NCBI GenBank assembly: GCA_964466055.1
Contig: CAYXLW010000002.1
Coordinates: forward strand, 186,001 to 250,000
Direction: 5' to 3'
Source of the DNA: CAYXLW01 sp964466055
Lineage (GTDB): Bacteria > Patescibacteriota > Gracilibacteria > GCA-2401425
Length of the DNA: 64,000 bases
The translations under genes were made by a program, and so were the position numbers. This document shows positions 51,026 to 59,038 of this stretch, piece after piece. Under the pieces are notes generated by a model. That model saw only the letters and a list, made by a program, of their open reading frames with translations. It was not told the origin of the DNA and did not search any database. Within the stretch, counting starts at the first letter, position 1. Every line of letters begins with the position of its first letter.

Positions 51026-51850
51026 CTATACTACTTTATTTACATATCTCATTAAAACCCCTGTCTGATAAATTAAAAATTCATTTTCTGTCTCTCCAAT
51101 ATTGCCATCTTTATGCTTACTATTCTCATTAAAAAATATATCTAAATATGAAAACGTTTTCTCTATGATGTTTCTTAATTCTGAAATTGTATTATTAGCT
51201 TTCAAAGTAGTAAAAAGCGCCTTAATATTTTTATCTAATCCTTTCTGATTTTTAAATTTTAATCTTAGAAATTCTTCTAAACTCCTTCTTAAACTTTCTG
51301 CAGATTTAATAGAACTATCTTTTCTATTTTCTTGATAAGAGTTTAAAGCATTCACAAAATGTTTATGACTTTTTTCATCAAGAAAAGACAATACTTCATT
51401 TACAAGTTTTTCATCAAATTCTTTCTCTCCTTTTGGATATAAAATAACTTCATCATTTTCTAAAGTTATAGATAAATTGATATTTGATAACTCTATAACT
51501 TCTTTAAGTCTTTCATAGAATGTGGATTTAGCATGCCCTTTAAAGGGTAAATAAAAAATAATTTGTAATAAACGATATAATTTTTTTTCTTCATTCTCAA
51601 TAATAATTGACTTGATTATATTCTTACTCCAACGATCTCCTGAAAAATCATAAGAATGACCTTCCCATTTTTCCCTTATCCCCAAAATTTGACAAAACTC
51701 TTTAATTCCTTCTTCTTTAATAGACTGATCTATTCTACTAAATATATTTAAAACCCTAACTTTAAATTTTTGAAATTCTTCCTCATAATCTTCATTATCT
51801 TGTATATCAAATCTTTTATTAAATTCTTTTAACTTTTTTGCAATATCCAT
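51026..51850 (-). CDS. Abi_C/HEPN-like protein, possible abortive-infection type
   Basis: A 274-residue soluble protein. The C-terminal 120 residues read like an Abi_C or HEPN helical domain: SIKSAESLRRSLEEFLRLKF, ISELRNIIEKTFSYLDIFF and then ENSKHKDGNIGETENEFLIYQTG, the position of the HEPN histidine loop. The N-terminal 140 residues are unassigned. The canonical R-x4-6-H is not clear, so nuclease activity is uncertain. The gene follows dnaK on the same strand beyond a strong terminator. A defence role is inference only. Confidence 0.55.
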   Translation of the reverse strand: MDIAKKLKEFNKRFDIQDNEDYEEEFQKFKVRVLNIFSRIDQSIKEEGIKEFCQILGIREKWEGHSYDFSGDRWSKNIIKSIIIENEEKKLYRLLQIIFYLPFKGHAKSTFYERLKEVIELSNINLSITLENDEVILYPKGEKEFDEKLVNEVLSFLDEKSHKHFVNALNSYQENRKDSSIKSAESLRRSLEEFLRLKFKNQKGLDKNIKALFTTLKANNTISELRNIIEKTFSYLDIFFNENSKHKDGNIGETENEFLIYQTGVLMRYVNKVV

Positions 51851-51871
51851 TATTTGAAATTATAAAGTAAA

Positions 51872-51896
51872 AAAGCCAGATCAATGATCTGGCTTT
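51872..51896 (-). terminator. Intrinsic terminator after dnaK
   Basis: A palindrome AAAGCCAGAT/ATCTGGCTTT (51872-51881/51887-51896) with a short loop, followed in the minus direction by a T-run. It separates dnaK from the Abi_C-like gene. Confidence 0.85.
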
Positions 51897-51906
51897 AAGT
51901 TTCTTG

Positions 51907-53838
51907 CTATTTATCCTCCTCCTTCTTTCCATCATCAACAACTTCCCCTTCCTCAACCTTACTATCCCCTTCTTCTTTTTTGTCCTCCCCTTTTTGCTCA
52001 GCATCAGATTCCTTTTTAGCAGTTTCATAAAGCTTAGTACCAACAACTTGCATCTTTTCCATTAATACCTTATTAGCCTCCTCTAATTCCTCCTTTTTAG
52101 CCTCTTTATTTTCTAAAACTTTTTTAGCCTCAGCAACAGCATCTTCTACTGCTTTTTTATCTTCCTCACTAGCCTTATCTCCAGCATCTTTTAAAAGTTT
52201 TTCTGCTTGAAAAATTGATCCATCAAGTTGATTTTTTACATCAATAGAAGCTTTTCTGTTTTTATCTTCCTCAGCATGTTCTTCAGCCTCTTTCCTCATT
52301 TGCTCAACTTCATCTTTACTAATTCCTGAAGAGCCTTGAATAACAATTTTTTGTTCTTTTCCTGTACCTTTATCTTTAGCGGTAACGTGTAAAATCCCAT
52401 TAGCATCAATATCAAAAATCACTTCAATTTGAGGAATACCACGAGGTGCTGGGGCAATACCGTCAAGGATGAAACGTCCAAGAGATTTATTATCAGCACT
52501 CATCTGTCTTTCTCCTTGTGCTACATGAATTTCAACTGAAGGCTGATTTTCAGCAGCTGTTGAGAAAACTTGAGAACGTTTAGCTGGGATTGTTGTATTT
52601 CTTTCAATAATTGGTGTTGCTACTCCTCCAAGAGTTTCAATAGAAAGAGTAAGAGGTGTAACATCAAGTAGAAGAACATCTTTTACATCACCTTGTAACA
52701 CTCCACCTTGAAGAGCAGCTCCAAGAGCAACTACTTCATCAGGATTAATTCCTTTATGAGGTTCTTTACCAAAGAATTTCTTAACAGCTTCTTGTACTGC
52801 TGGCATTCTTGTCATTCCTCCAACAAGAATTACTTCGTTGATATCTCCTACTTTTAGTTTTGAATCTTTCAATGCTTTTTCAACTGGCTTTAAAGAGTTT
52901 TCAATTAAAGAAGAAACTAGTTGTTCTAATTTTGACCTAGAAAATTTAAAAACAAGATGTTTTGGTCCAGAAGCATCTGCAGTAATAAACGGAAGATTAA
53001 TTTCAGTTTCATTTGCTGAAGAAAGTTCAATCTTAGCTTTTTCCGCAGCTTCTTTAACTCTTTGAAGAGCCATTTGATCTTTGTGAAGATCCATTCCATT
53101 TTCTTTTTTGAACTCATCAAGAATATATTCAATAATAATTTCATCAAAATTATCTCCACCTAGATGAGTATCTCCATTAGTAGAAAGTACTTCAAATTGT
53201 TTTTCCCCATCCATTTCAGAAATTTCCAAAATAGATATATCAAATGTACCACCTCCAAGATCGTATACAGCAATTTTTTGGTCTCCTTGTCCTTTCTTAT
53301 CAATTCCATAAGCAAGGGCTGCTGCTGTTGGCTCATTTATAATTCTTTCTACTTCAAGTCCCGCAATTCTACCCGCATCTTTTGTTGCTTGTCTTTGTGA
53401 ATCGTTAAAATAAGCAGGCACTGTAATAACTGCTTTTGAAACAGTTGTTCCAAGGTAAGCCTCCGCATCTGCTTTAAGTTTAGCAAGAACCATAGAAGAG
53501 ATTTCTTCTGGTCTGTGTTCTTTTCCATTAAGTTCAATCATAACTGCACCATTTTTTCCTGCAGTAGTAGTAAATGGCATCATACTAGCCTCTTTTTCTA
53601 TTTCTTTTAATGTATGACCAATAAATCTTTTAGCAGAGAAAATAGTGTTTTTAGGATTTGTAACAGCTTGACGTTTAGCTGGAACTCCTACAAGACGTTC
53701 ACCTTTACCTGTTATTGCAACAATTGAAGGCGTCGTTCGTTGTCCTTCTGAATTTGGGATTACAACTGCATCCCCTCCTTCCATAACTGCAACACAAGAA
53801 TTTGTTGTTCCTAAATCTATTCCAATAATTTTTGACAT
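51907..53838 (-). CDS. dnaK: Chaperone DnaK (Hsp70)
   Basis: A 643-residue Hsp70. GIDLGTTNSCVAVMEGGDAV opens the nucleotide-binding domain; VPAYFNDSQRQATKDAG, AVYDLGGGTFDISIL and ILVGGMTRMPAVQ are its signatures; the substrate domain follows with LLLDVTPLTLSIE. The C-terminus is Lys/Glu-rich and ends KKEEDK. ATP-driven folding chaperone, normally with DnaJ and GrpE, neither of which is in this window. Two CIRCE-like operators and a promoter lie just upstream, so it is probably under HrcA control. A strong terminator follows. Confidence 0.97.
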   Translation of the reverse strand: MSKIIGIDLGTTNSCVAVMEGGDAVVIPNSEGQRTTPSIVAITGKGERLVGVPAKRQAVTNPKNTIFSAKRFIGHTLKEIEKEASMMPFTTTAGKNGAVMIELNGKEHRPEEISSMVLAKLKADAEAYLGTTVSKAVITVPAYFNDSQRQATKDAGRIAGLEVERIINEPTAAALAYGIDKKGQGDQKIAVYDLGGGTFDISILEISEMDGEKQFEVLSTNGDTHLGGDNFDEIIIEYILDEFKKENGMDLHKDQMALQRVKEAAEKAKIELSSANETEINLPFITADASGPKHLVFKFSRSKLEQLVSSLIENSLKPVEKALKDSKLKVGDINEVILVGGMTRMPAVQEAVKKFFGKEPHKGINPDEVVALGAALQGGVLQGDVKDVLLLDVTPLTLSIETLGGVATPIIERNTTIPAKRSQVFSTAAENQPSVEIHVAQGERQMSADNKSLGRFILDGIAPAPRGIPQIEVIFDIDANGILHVTAKDKGTGKEQKIVIQGSSGISKDEVEQMRKEAEEHAEEDKNRKASIDVKNQLDGSIFQAEKLLKDAGDKASEEDKKAVEDAVAEAKKVLENKEAKKEELEEANKVLMEKMQVVGTKLYETAKKESDAEQKGEDKKEEGDSKVEEGEVVDDGKKEEDK

Positions 53839-53863
53839 GATAATATGAATTTAAAATTTAAAA

Positions 53864-53890
53864 TTAGCACTTTTATTGTTACAGTGCCAA
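53864..53890 (-). promoter_or_regulatory. CIRCE-like operator 2 (degenerate)
   Basis: TTAGCACTT-N9-CAGTGCCAA, the 9-9-9 layout of CIRCE (TTAGCACTC-N9-GAGTGCTAA) with three mismatches. It lies between the -10 region and dnaK ATG, so bound HrcA would block RNA polymerase progress. Confidence 0.65.
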
Positions 53891-53918
53891 GTTTATATAA
53901 AAAAATTAGCACTGTCAA
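53890..53918 (-). promoter_or_regulatory. dnaK promoter
   Basis: Perfect -35 TTGACA on the minus strand (plus 53913-53918), inside CIRCE copy 1, with the -10 about 53890-53897 (TATAAA at 15-nt spacing or TAAACT at 17). The interlocking of promoter and operators fits HrcA repression. Confidence 0.65.
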
Positions 53919-53932
53919 CATTTGAGTGCTAA
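53906..53932 (-). promoter_or_regulatory. CIRCE operator 1
   Basis: TTAGCACTG-N9-GAGTGCTAA, one mismatch from the CIRCE consensus. It overlaps the dnaK -35 box. With hrcA in the same window the regulatory link is strong. Confidence 0.88.
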
Positions 53933-53967
53933 TTTTGTAATTATTTTTCTATATCCTTTTAATTATA

Positions 53968-54666
53968 CTAAATATTAACTAACATTTCATTTTCTACATC
54001 ATCTACTTTTTGGTTTTGTGAAGTAATAGGATTGTAAGATTGATAAAAAAGCTCAACAAGTTTAGGAGTTGTAAGTTGTTCAACATTTAATCCACAACTG
54101 CCTAAAGCACTCATGACTGTATCAACTCTAGCCCCAATCCCCTTTTTAAGCGAACTAAACTCATAATGACGTTGTCTTATATTCCCAACATCATCCTTTG
54201 GATGAATAGCTTCCCAAAAAATAGAAAACATTCCCCTATTCCTTGAACGAATAGGATCATATGGGATAACTACATAAAATACTTTTTCCATTATATCTGC
54301 ATATTCAACAAGTTTTTTTACGTACTCTAAGTACTCAAAACTAACATTTTTTAAAAGACGATTTTCTTGGTTCTTAGCAGTTTTTTCAAAAGATTCAATA
54401 TAATGGTCTATATCTAGCTTTTTTGAACGAACAAGAATTTGAAATGGGAAATCTATAGTATTTAAAAATCCTTGATATGCGTAAATAAGAGCATTTTGTT
54501 CTTCTTTTGATTTTAGATTGAAATTCACGGGTGAAACTTGAATTACAGCTCTAAGTCCACCATTTTTAAGAACTACTAAAGAATCACGAATTTCCGCAAT
54601 TTGTAAAAAAACTTGAGCAGGAGCAAGTCCAGATTTTTTCCCTTTTATAGATGAATCATCGGGCAT
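53968..54666 (-). CDS. TraC/VirB4 N-terminal-domain-like protein (T4SS)
   Basis: A 232-residue protein resembling the N-terminal domain of TraC/VirB4-type conjugation ATPases in CPR genomes (SLVVLKNGGLRAVIQVSPVNFNLKS, followed by EQNALIYAYQGFLNTIDFPFQILVRSKKLD). The ATPase part is absent and dnaK follows immediately, whereas in many genomes the ATPase gene comes next. It lies 50 nt downstream of the PrgI-like gene on the same strand, an arrangement common for T4SS. Assigned by sequence style only. Confidence 0.6.
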   Translation of the reverse strand: MPDDSSIKGKKSGLAPAQVFLQIAEIRDSLVVLKNGGLRAVIQVSPVNFNLKSKEEQNALIYAYQGFLNTIDFPFQILVRSKKLDIDHYIESFEKTAKNQENRLLKNVSFEYLEYVKKLVEYADIMEKVFYVVIPYDPIRSRNRGMFSIFWEAIHPKDDVGNIRQRHYEFSSLKKGIGARVDTVMSALGSCGLNVEQLTTPKLVELFYQSYNPITSQNQKVDDVENEMLVNI

Positions 54667-54716
54667 TTATATGCATTTAAAAAGTAAAGAATATATTGCG
54701 ATTTTTTTAAGCTAAT

Positions 54717-55403
54717 TTATAACTCATTATCTCTAAGAGGCTTATATTTTCTCTTATCTTCTATTTTATTTAAAGCTTCTGAACTAATCTTATCAAAATT
54801 AACATTTTCATCTACTTTTTTAATTTCTTCTTTTATTATTGGTAGATTTACAGAAGATTTTTGTGATGACATTACGTTAATTCTACTAATAGAATTCTTA
54901 TCTTCTTCATCAAATAAGTTCATATTTAAATGTTCTTCTTGAATGGATTTATTCTCCTTATATTGCCCCTTTTTCATATCAATTTCCATAGCCAATTCTG
55001 CGAGAGTTTTCTTTTTAACTTCTTCCCCTGTTTTAGAATTTTGTTTTTTAGGATCCTCTTTTTTCTTTGTAGCGGTAACAATAATTGCTTTCATTTCAGG
55101 AATAATAGAATATTTGCTATTCCATATGCGACTCTGTGGATTAAGCTTATATTCTATAATAAGTAACACCCATTTAGGAAAAGTCACTCCTCCAATATTT
55201 AAATAAGCCACAGCGATAGTTGTAACTGCAATAATAAAAATTATAGGCCCCCAAATTTCTATAAAAAAATGTCTACTTAAAACACCAAAAAGAACATAAC
55301 ATATCCCACCACCAACAGCTAAAATAATAAGCTGTTTCATAGTCATAAATGGAAGAATTTGATCATCCCTTTGAACGTCTTGTGGTATTTTGTATTGTAA
55401 CAC
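54717..55403 (-). CDS. PrgI-like membrane protein (T4SS, VirB3-like)
   Basis: A 228-residue protein. The N-terminal 90 residues (KIPQDVQRDDQILPFMTMKQLII, then two membrane helices and YLNIGGVTFPKWVLLIIEYKLNPQSRIW) match the PrgI family, the Gram-positive counterpart of VirB3. The C-terminal 110 residues are charged and disordered-looking, probably cytoplasmic. It is encoded just upstream of the TraC-like gene and likely helps anchor the T4SS ATPase. Confidence 0.72.
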   Translation of the reverse strand: MLQYKIPQDVQRDDQILPFMTMKQLIILAVGGGICYVLFGVLSRHFFIEIWGPIIFIIAVTTIAVAYLNIGGVTFPKWVLLIIEYKLNPQSRIWNSKYSIIPEMKAIIVTATKKKEDPKKQNSKTGEEVKKKTLAELAMEIDMKKGQYKENKSIQEEHLNMNLFDEEDKNSISRINVMSSQKSSVNLPIIKEEIKKVDENVNFDKISSEALNKIEDKRKYKPLRDNEL

Positions 55404-55612
55404 TTATAAATAATTATGAATGCGATAACAGATGTTTTTCACGCACAATTTTGCCTTAAACATAACAATAATTCAATAAAATTCGTTTGACAATCATGTT
55501 TTCTTGTAGAGAAGGAATGATTTAATCTATACTTGGTGTGTAAAACAAAGTAGTCAAGATTTACTATTAAATAATCATATCCTTATTCTATAATATCTAA
55601 TCTTTATTCCCA

Positions 55613-56959
55613 ATGATAAAAAATATTTCTCCAATTGATGGTAGATATGCCTCAAAAACTAAAGATTTAAATGAATATTTTTCTGAGTATGCATTAATAA
55701 AATATCGAGTATTTATTGAAATACAATTTTTAAAGACACTTTCAGCAGAACCAGAAATTGAAGAATTACCAAATTTCAATAACCAAGAAATTATTAATTT
55801 AAATGAAATCGTTCGGAATTTCTCAGAAGTTGATGCAGAAAGAGTGAAAGAAATTGAAAAAACAACCAATCATGATGTAAAAGCTGTGGAATATTTCTTA
55901 AAAGAAAAACTCCAAGGGAAAATTGATGAAAAATCACTTGAGTTTATTCATTTTGCATGTACATCGGAAGATATAAATAATCTTGCATATTCACTTATGA
56001 CAAAAAAAGGAATCCAAGATGTTATGCTCCCTAAACTTCAAGAACTTGAAGAAAATATTAGAAGCAAAGCTAAAAGTTGGAAAAGCATATCAATGCTTTC
56101 AAGAACTCATGGTCAAACAGCTTCTCCTACTACACTAGGAAAAGAATTTTGGGTATTTGCAGAAAGGCTTAACCGGCAATTGCAGATACTTGAAGGACAA
56201 GATTATTTGGGCAAAATAAACGGAGCAACTGGAAACTTTAATGCACACATCAGTGCATATCCAAATATTGATTGGAAAGATTTCTCAAAAAGATTTATTG
56301 AATCCATTGGACTTACTCCAAATTTTGCAACAACTCAAATTGAACCACACGATTATCATGCAGAGATATTTCACACTTTCTCTAGGGCTAACACTATTTT
56401 CATAGATTTTGCTAGAGATATTTGGGGATATGTATCTCTTAAATATTTTGGACAAAAACTAAAAGAAGGTGAAATTGGGTCATCCACTATGCCACACAAG
56501 GTTAATCCTATTGATTTTGAAAATGCTGAAGGAAATTTAGGACTCGCTAATGCTATTTTTTCTCACTTAGCAGAAAAATTACCAATTTCAAGATGGCAAA
56601 GAGATTTAACAGATTCAACTGTTATGAGAAATATTGGGACAGGATTTGCATATTCTCTTATTGCGTATGAAAGTTTATTGAAGGGGCTTGGGAAACTTGA
56701 AGTTAATGAAGAAAAAATTGCAGAAGATTTAGATAATGCTTGGGAAATTCTTGCAGAACCTATTCAAACTGTTATGAGAAAAAATGGGATTGATAAACCT
56801 TATGAAAAATTAAAGGCTTTAACTAGAGGGAAAAATATTACAAAAGAAATTGTTAGAGATTTTATTTCCACTTTGAATATTCCTGATGATGACAAGAAAA
56901 GACTTCTTGAGCTTACTCCAAGTTCTTATATTGGAATTGCTGAAGAATTAGTTTCATAA
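55613..56959 (+). CDS. purB: Adenylosuccinate lyase
   Basis: A 448-residue enzyme of the fumarase/aspartase superfamily. GSSTMPHKVNPIDFENAEGN near residues 287-306 is the signature loop with catalytic Ser; TSEDINNLAYSLM and SRTHGQTASPTTLGKEF are the other active-site segments. It works twice in purine synthesis (SAICAR to AICAR; adenylosuccinate to AMP). TATAAT lies 18 nt before ATG 55613. It converges with the unknown gene, 10 nt apart. Confidence 0.95.
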   Translation: MIKNISPIDGRYASKTKDLNEYFSEYALIKYRVFIEIQFLKTLSAEPEIEELPNFNNQEIINLNEIVRNFSEVDAERVKEIEKTTNHDVKAVEYFLKEKLQGKIDEKSLEFIHFACTSEDINNLAYSLMTKKGIQDVMLPKLQELEENIRSKAKSWKSISMLSRTHGQTASPTTLGKEFWVFAERLNRQLQILEGQDYLGKINGATGNFNAHISAYPNIDWKDFSKRFIESIGLTPNFATTQIEPHDYHAEIFHTFSRANTIFIDFARDIWGYVSLKYFGQKLKEGEIGSSTMPHKVNPIDFENAEGNLGLANAIFSHLAEKLPISRWQRDLTDSTVMRNIGTGFAYSLIAYESLLKGLGKLEVNEEKIAEDLDNAWEILAEPIQTVMRKNGIDKPYEKLKALTRGKNITKEIVRDFISTLNIPDDDKKRLLELTPSSYIGIAEELVS

Positions 56960-56969
56960 TATTTTATTT

Positions 56970-58781
56970 TTATATATCTTTTACCACTGCTGGTCTCTTT
57001 TCATCTTGATGACTACCTGCAACAGCAAATTCAACTACTCCTGCTAATCTTTGGCAAAGATATGATCTCATTATATTTATAACTGCAGGAGTTTTTACAT
57101 TTTCTGAAAAACTGTTTAATAAGTCAGAAGAAATTTCTATTTCTCCATTATTTATAAATCCATTTAAACAACTACTACATTTAGTATTTATAAGTTCAGT
57201 TATACTATCTATTTCTTTATAATCTAATTCTTCATCTTCTAAAACTTCTGCACATTGATTTCTTATAAATTCAACAAGCAATTCAATTCCTTCACTTTTT
57301 AGAAAATCAGCTGTAATCCCTATATTTTCTTTTTTAGAATGATATATTAGTGCCTCAGTACTGTATATATCTAGAATCTGTTCCTTTGTTTCTATATCTG
57401 TAATATTTTCTATTTCAAATTCTTTTTTAGCTTTAATTATACTATTAACTGAAGGCTTTTTACCATGCAACATTCTAAGATGTATACTTTTCGGAGAGCC
57501 ATCTTCCCCATGATTTACTTTTATTGATTCACTCGGAACGTCAATTCGTCTTTTCGGGAAATGTATAGGTTCATCTTTCCTTCTAGTTTCTCCATGATCT
57601 AAATATCCTATATTAACATCTGAATATCTCCTTTCTTCATCAGATCTAAAAATAAAACTTTCAAACATTTTAAGAATTTTATATCTAAAATATTCATACA
57701 ACCATTTATTTTGTTCAAACTTAGCAATTGTATTCATAGGAATCCCAGAAAGAGTGGCTAGCTCTCCACTAAATTTATCTAATATAAATGGAAACATAAC
57801 AGCATTTGGATCAATCACTAATTGAGTGTCACCAACATCATTTATAGAAAAAGGTAAATTATCTTCAAATTTCAATAATCTTTGATTATATGAATTTAAA
57901 TCTTCATCTCTAGGAAAAGCTATCGCATTAAATTCAGCAAATCCTGCTAAACAAGAATCTCCCCTTTCAAGAACGATTGAGCATCCTCCTAAGTCTGATA
58001 ACTTTAACTCCACAAATTGTACAACTGAAGTTCTAATTTTACTCTGTATTTCTCTAAAAAGTTTATCATTTCTTTCTTCTGTATATTCTTCTTTTATTTT
58101 TCTTAAAAGTTCAGAAACATTCTTTTCTCTATTTTTTTTCTTTCCCGCAGAGTTTGCATCTTTAAAAACTTCTTTCTTTAAATAAAATAGAAAAAATTTT
58201 GAACTTAGTATTTCTGAAAGAAGCCCATAATTTTTAGGAGTAAGATCAATTCCTTTTTCATTTTTATACTTATCACCTAGTATTTTATTAGAAACTTCTT
58301 TTAAAATTAAAAGTTCATTTCTTGATATTATATCTAAATTAGAAAAATCATAATGCATAGCTTCAGCATCTGATTCTTTTTTACAAACAGGGAAGCAAGG
58401 AAGTACAACATCAGGGAATACTCTATTAAAAATAAAAGATATAATTAAAGATTGAGCATTATGATTGCTATCTACTTTACCAGTATATAATAAAGCTTTT
58501 GACAAATGTTGCAAAATTTCTATTCTTGTTTCAAATTGATTCTTATCTATAGGTTTTTTTATTTTTTCTTTAATTTCTTGAATTATTTCTTCCATAATAG
58601 GAAAAAATTTCTCGTGAAGCATTATAGATTCGTAAGGATCTGTATAGGCCTTCGGAAACTCGTTTAAAGCTGATTTTAACATTTCCTCATATTTTTTCAC
58701 ATCATTATCATCTAGAAATAATCTTCTAGACTTTAGAATCTCCTTAACTGGTGGAAAATCTGCAACTAATTTTTCTTTCAT
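56970..58781 (-). CDS. Large soluble protein, unknown
   Basis: A 603-residue protein without signal or membrane helices. It is mainly helical, with a possible alpha/beta segment near residues 270-330 (VVQFVELKLSDLGGCSIVLERGDSCLAGFAEFNAIAFPRDED). A CSSC pair is near residue 537. No known domain is recognised. It stands alone in front of the MFS gene's divergent promoter region. Confidence 0.7.
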   Translation of the reverse strand: MKEKLVADFPPVKEILKSRRLFLDDNDVKKYEEMLKSALNEFPKAYTDPYESIMLHEKFFPIMEEIIQEIKEKIKKPIDKNQFETRIEILQHLSKALLYTGKVDSNHNAQSLIISFIFNRVFPDVVLPCFPVCKKESDAEAMHYDFSNLDIISRNELLILKEVSNKILGDKYKNEKGIDLTPKNYGLLSEILSSKFFLFYLKKEVFKDANSAGKKKNREKNVSELLRKIKEEYTEERNDKLFREIQSKIRTSVVQFVELKLSDLGGCSIVLERGDSCLAGFAEFNAIAFPRDEDLNSYNQRLLKFEDNLPFSINDVGDTQLVIDPNAVMFPFILDKFSGELATLSGIPMNTIAKFEQNKWLYEYFRYKILKMFESFIFRSDEERRYSDVNIGYLDHGETRRKDEPIHFPKRRIDVPSESIKVNHGEDGSPKSIHLRMLHGKKPSVNSIIKAKKEFEIENITDIETKEQILDIYSTEALIYHSKKENIGITADFLKSEGIELLVEFIRNQCAEVLEDEELDYKEIDSITELINTKCSSCLNGFINNGEIEISSDLLNSFSENVKTPAVINIMRSYLCQRLAGVVEFAVAGSHQDEKRPAVVKDI

Positions 58782-58880
58782 ATAGGATAAAAAAAATAGT
58801 AATCAATATACTCATTTTTTATGTTATGTCAACCAATTATAGTTAATTTAAAAGATAATATTATTCATAAATATTACATA

Positions 58881-59032
58881 TTTTGCTATAAATGACAGCG
58901 AATATAAATGAGTTCATACCGCGTCGCTTAAATAAACTCAATTTTGTAAGTTTATTTTGATAAAAGCAATTCGTTATCTATTAATTTAAGCTATGCGGTA
59001 TTATACAGTTACTTATTTTTTAAATATAGGAG
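58881..59032 (+). promoter_or_regulatory. Structured leader of the MFS gene: promoter, three-way-junction RNA candidate and Shine-Dalgarno
   Basis: A -10 TATAAA near 58886-58891 has a weak -35 TTCATA 17 nt before it. Stem P1 joins 58916-58933 with 58984-59001 (ATACCGC/GCGGTAT and GCTTAAAT/ATTTAAGC with a 3-nt internal loop). Inside are hairpins P2 58931-58938/58949-58956 (8 bp; its first three bases also take part in P1) and P3 58959-58963/58974-58978. AGGAG (59028-59032), 6 nt before ATG 59039, is one of the few canonical ribosome sites in the window. No known riboswitch recognised. Confidence 0.5.
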
Positions 59033-59038
59033 TATAAA

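Noticed and set aside
53968..54666. Full VirB4 ATPase
   Set aside because: Only an N-terminal-type domain is present; no Walker motifs.
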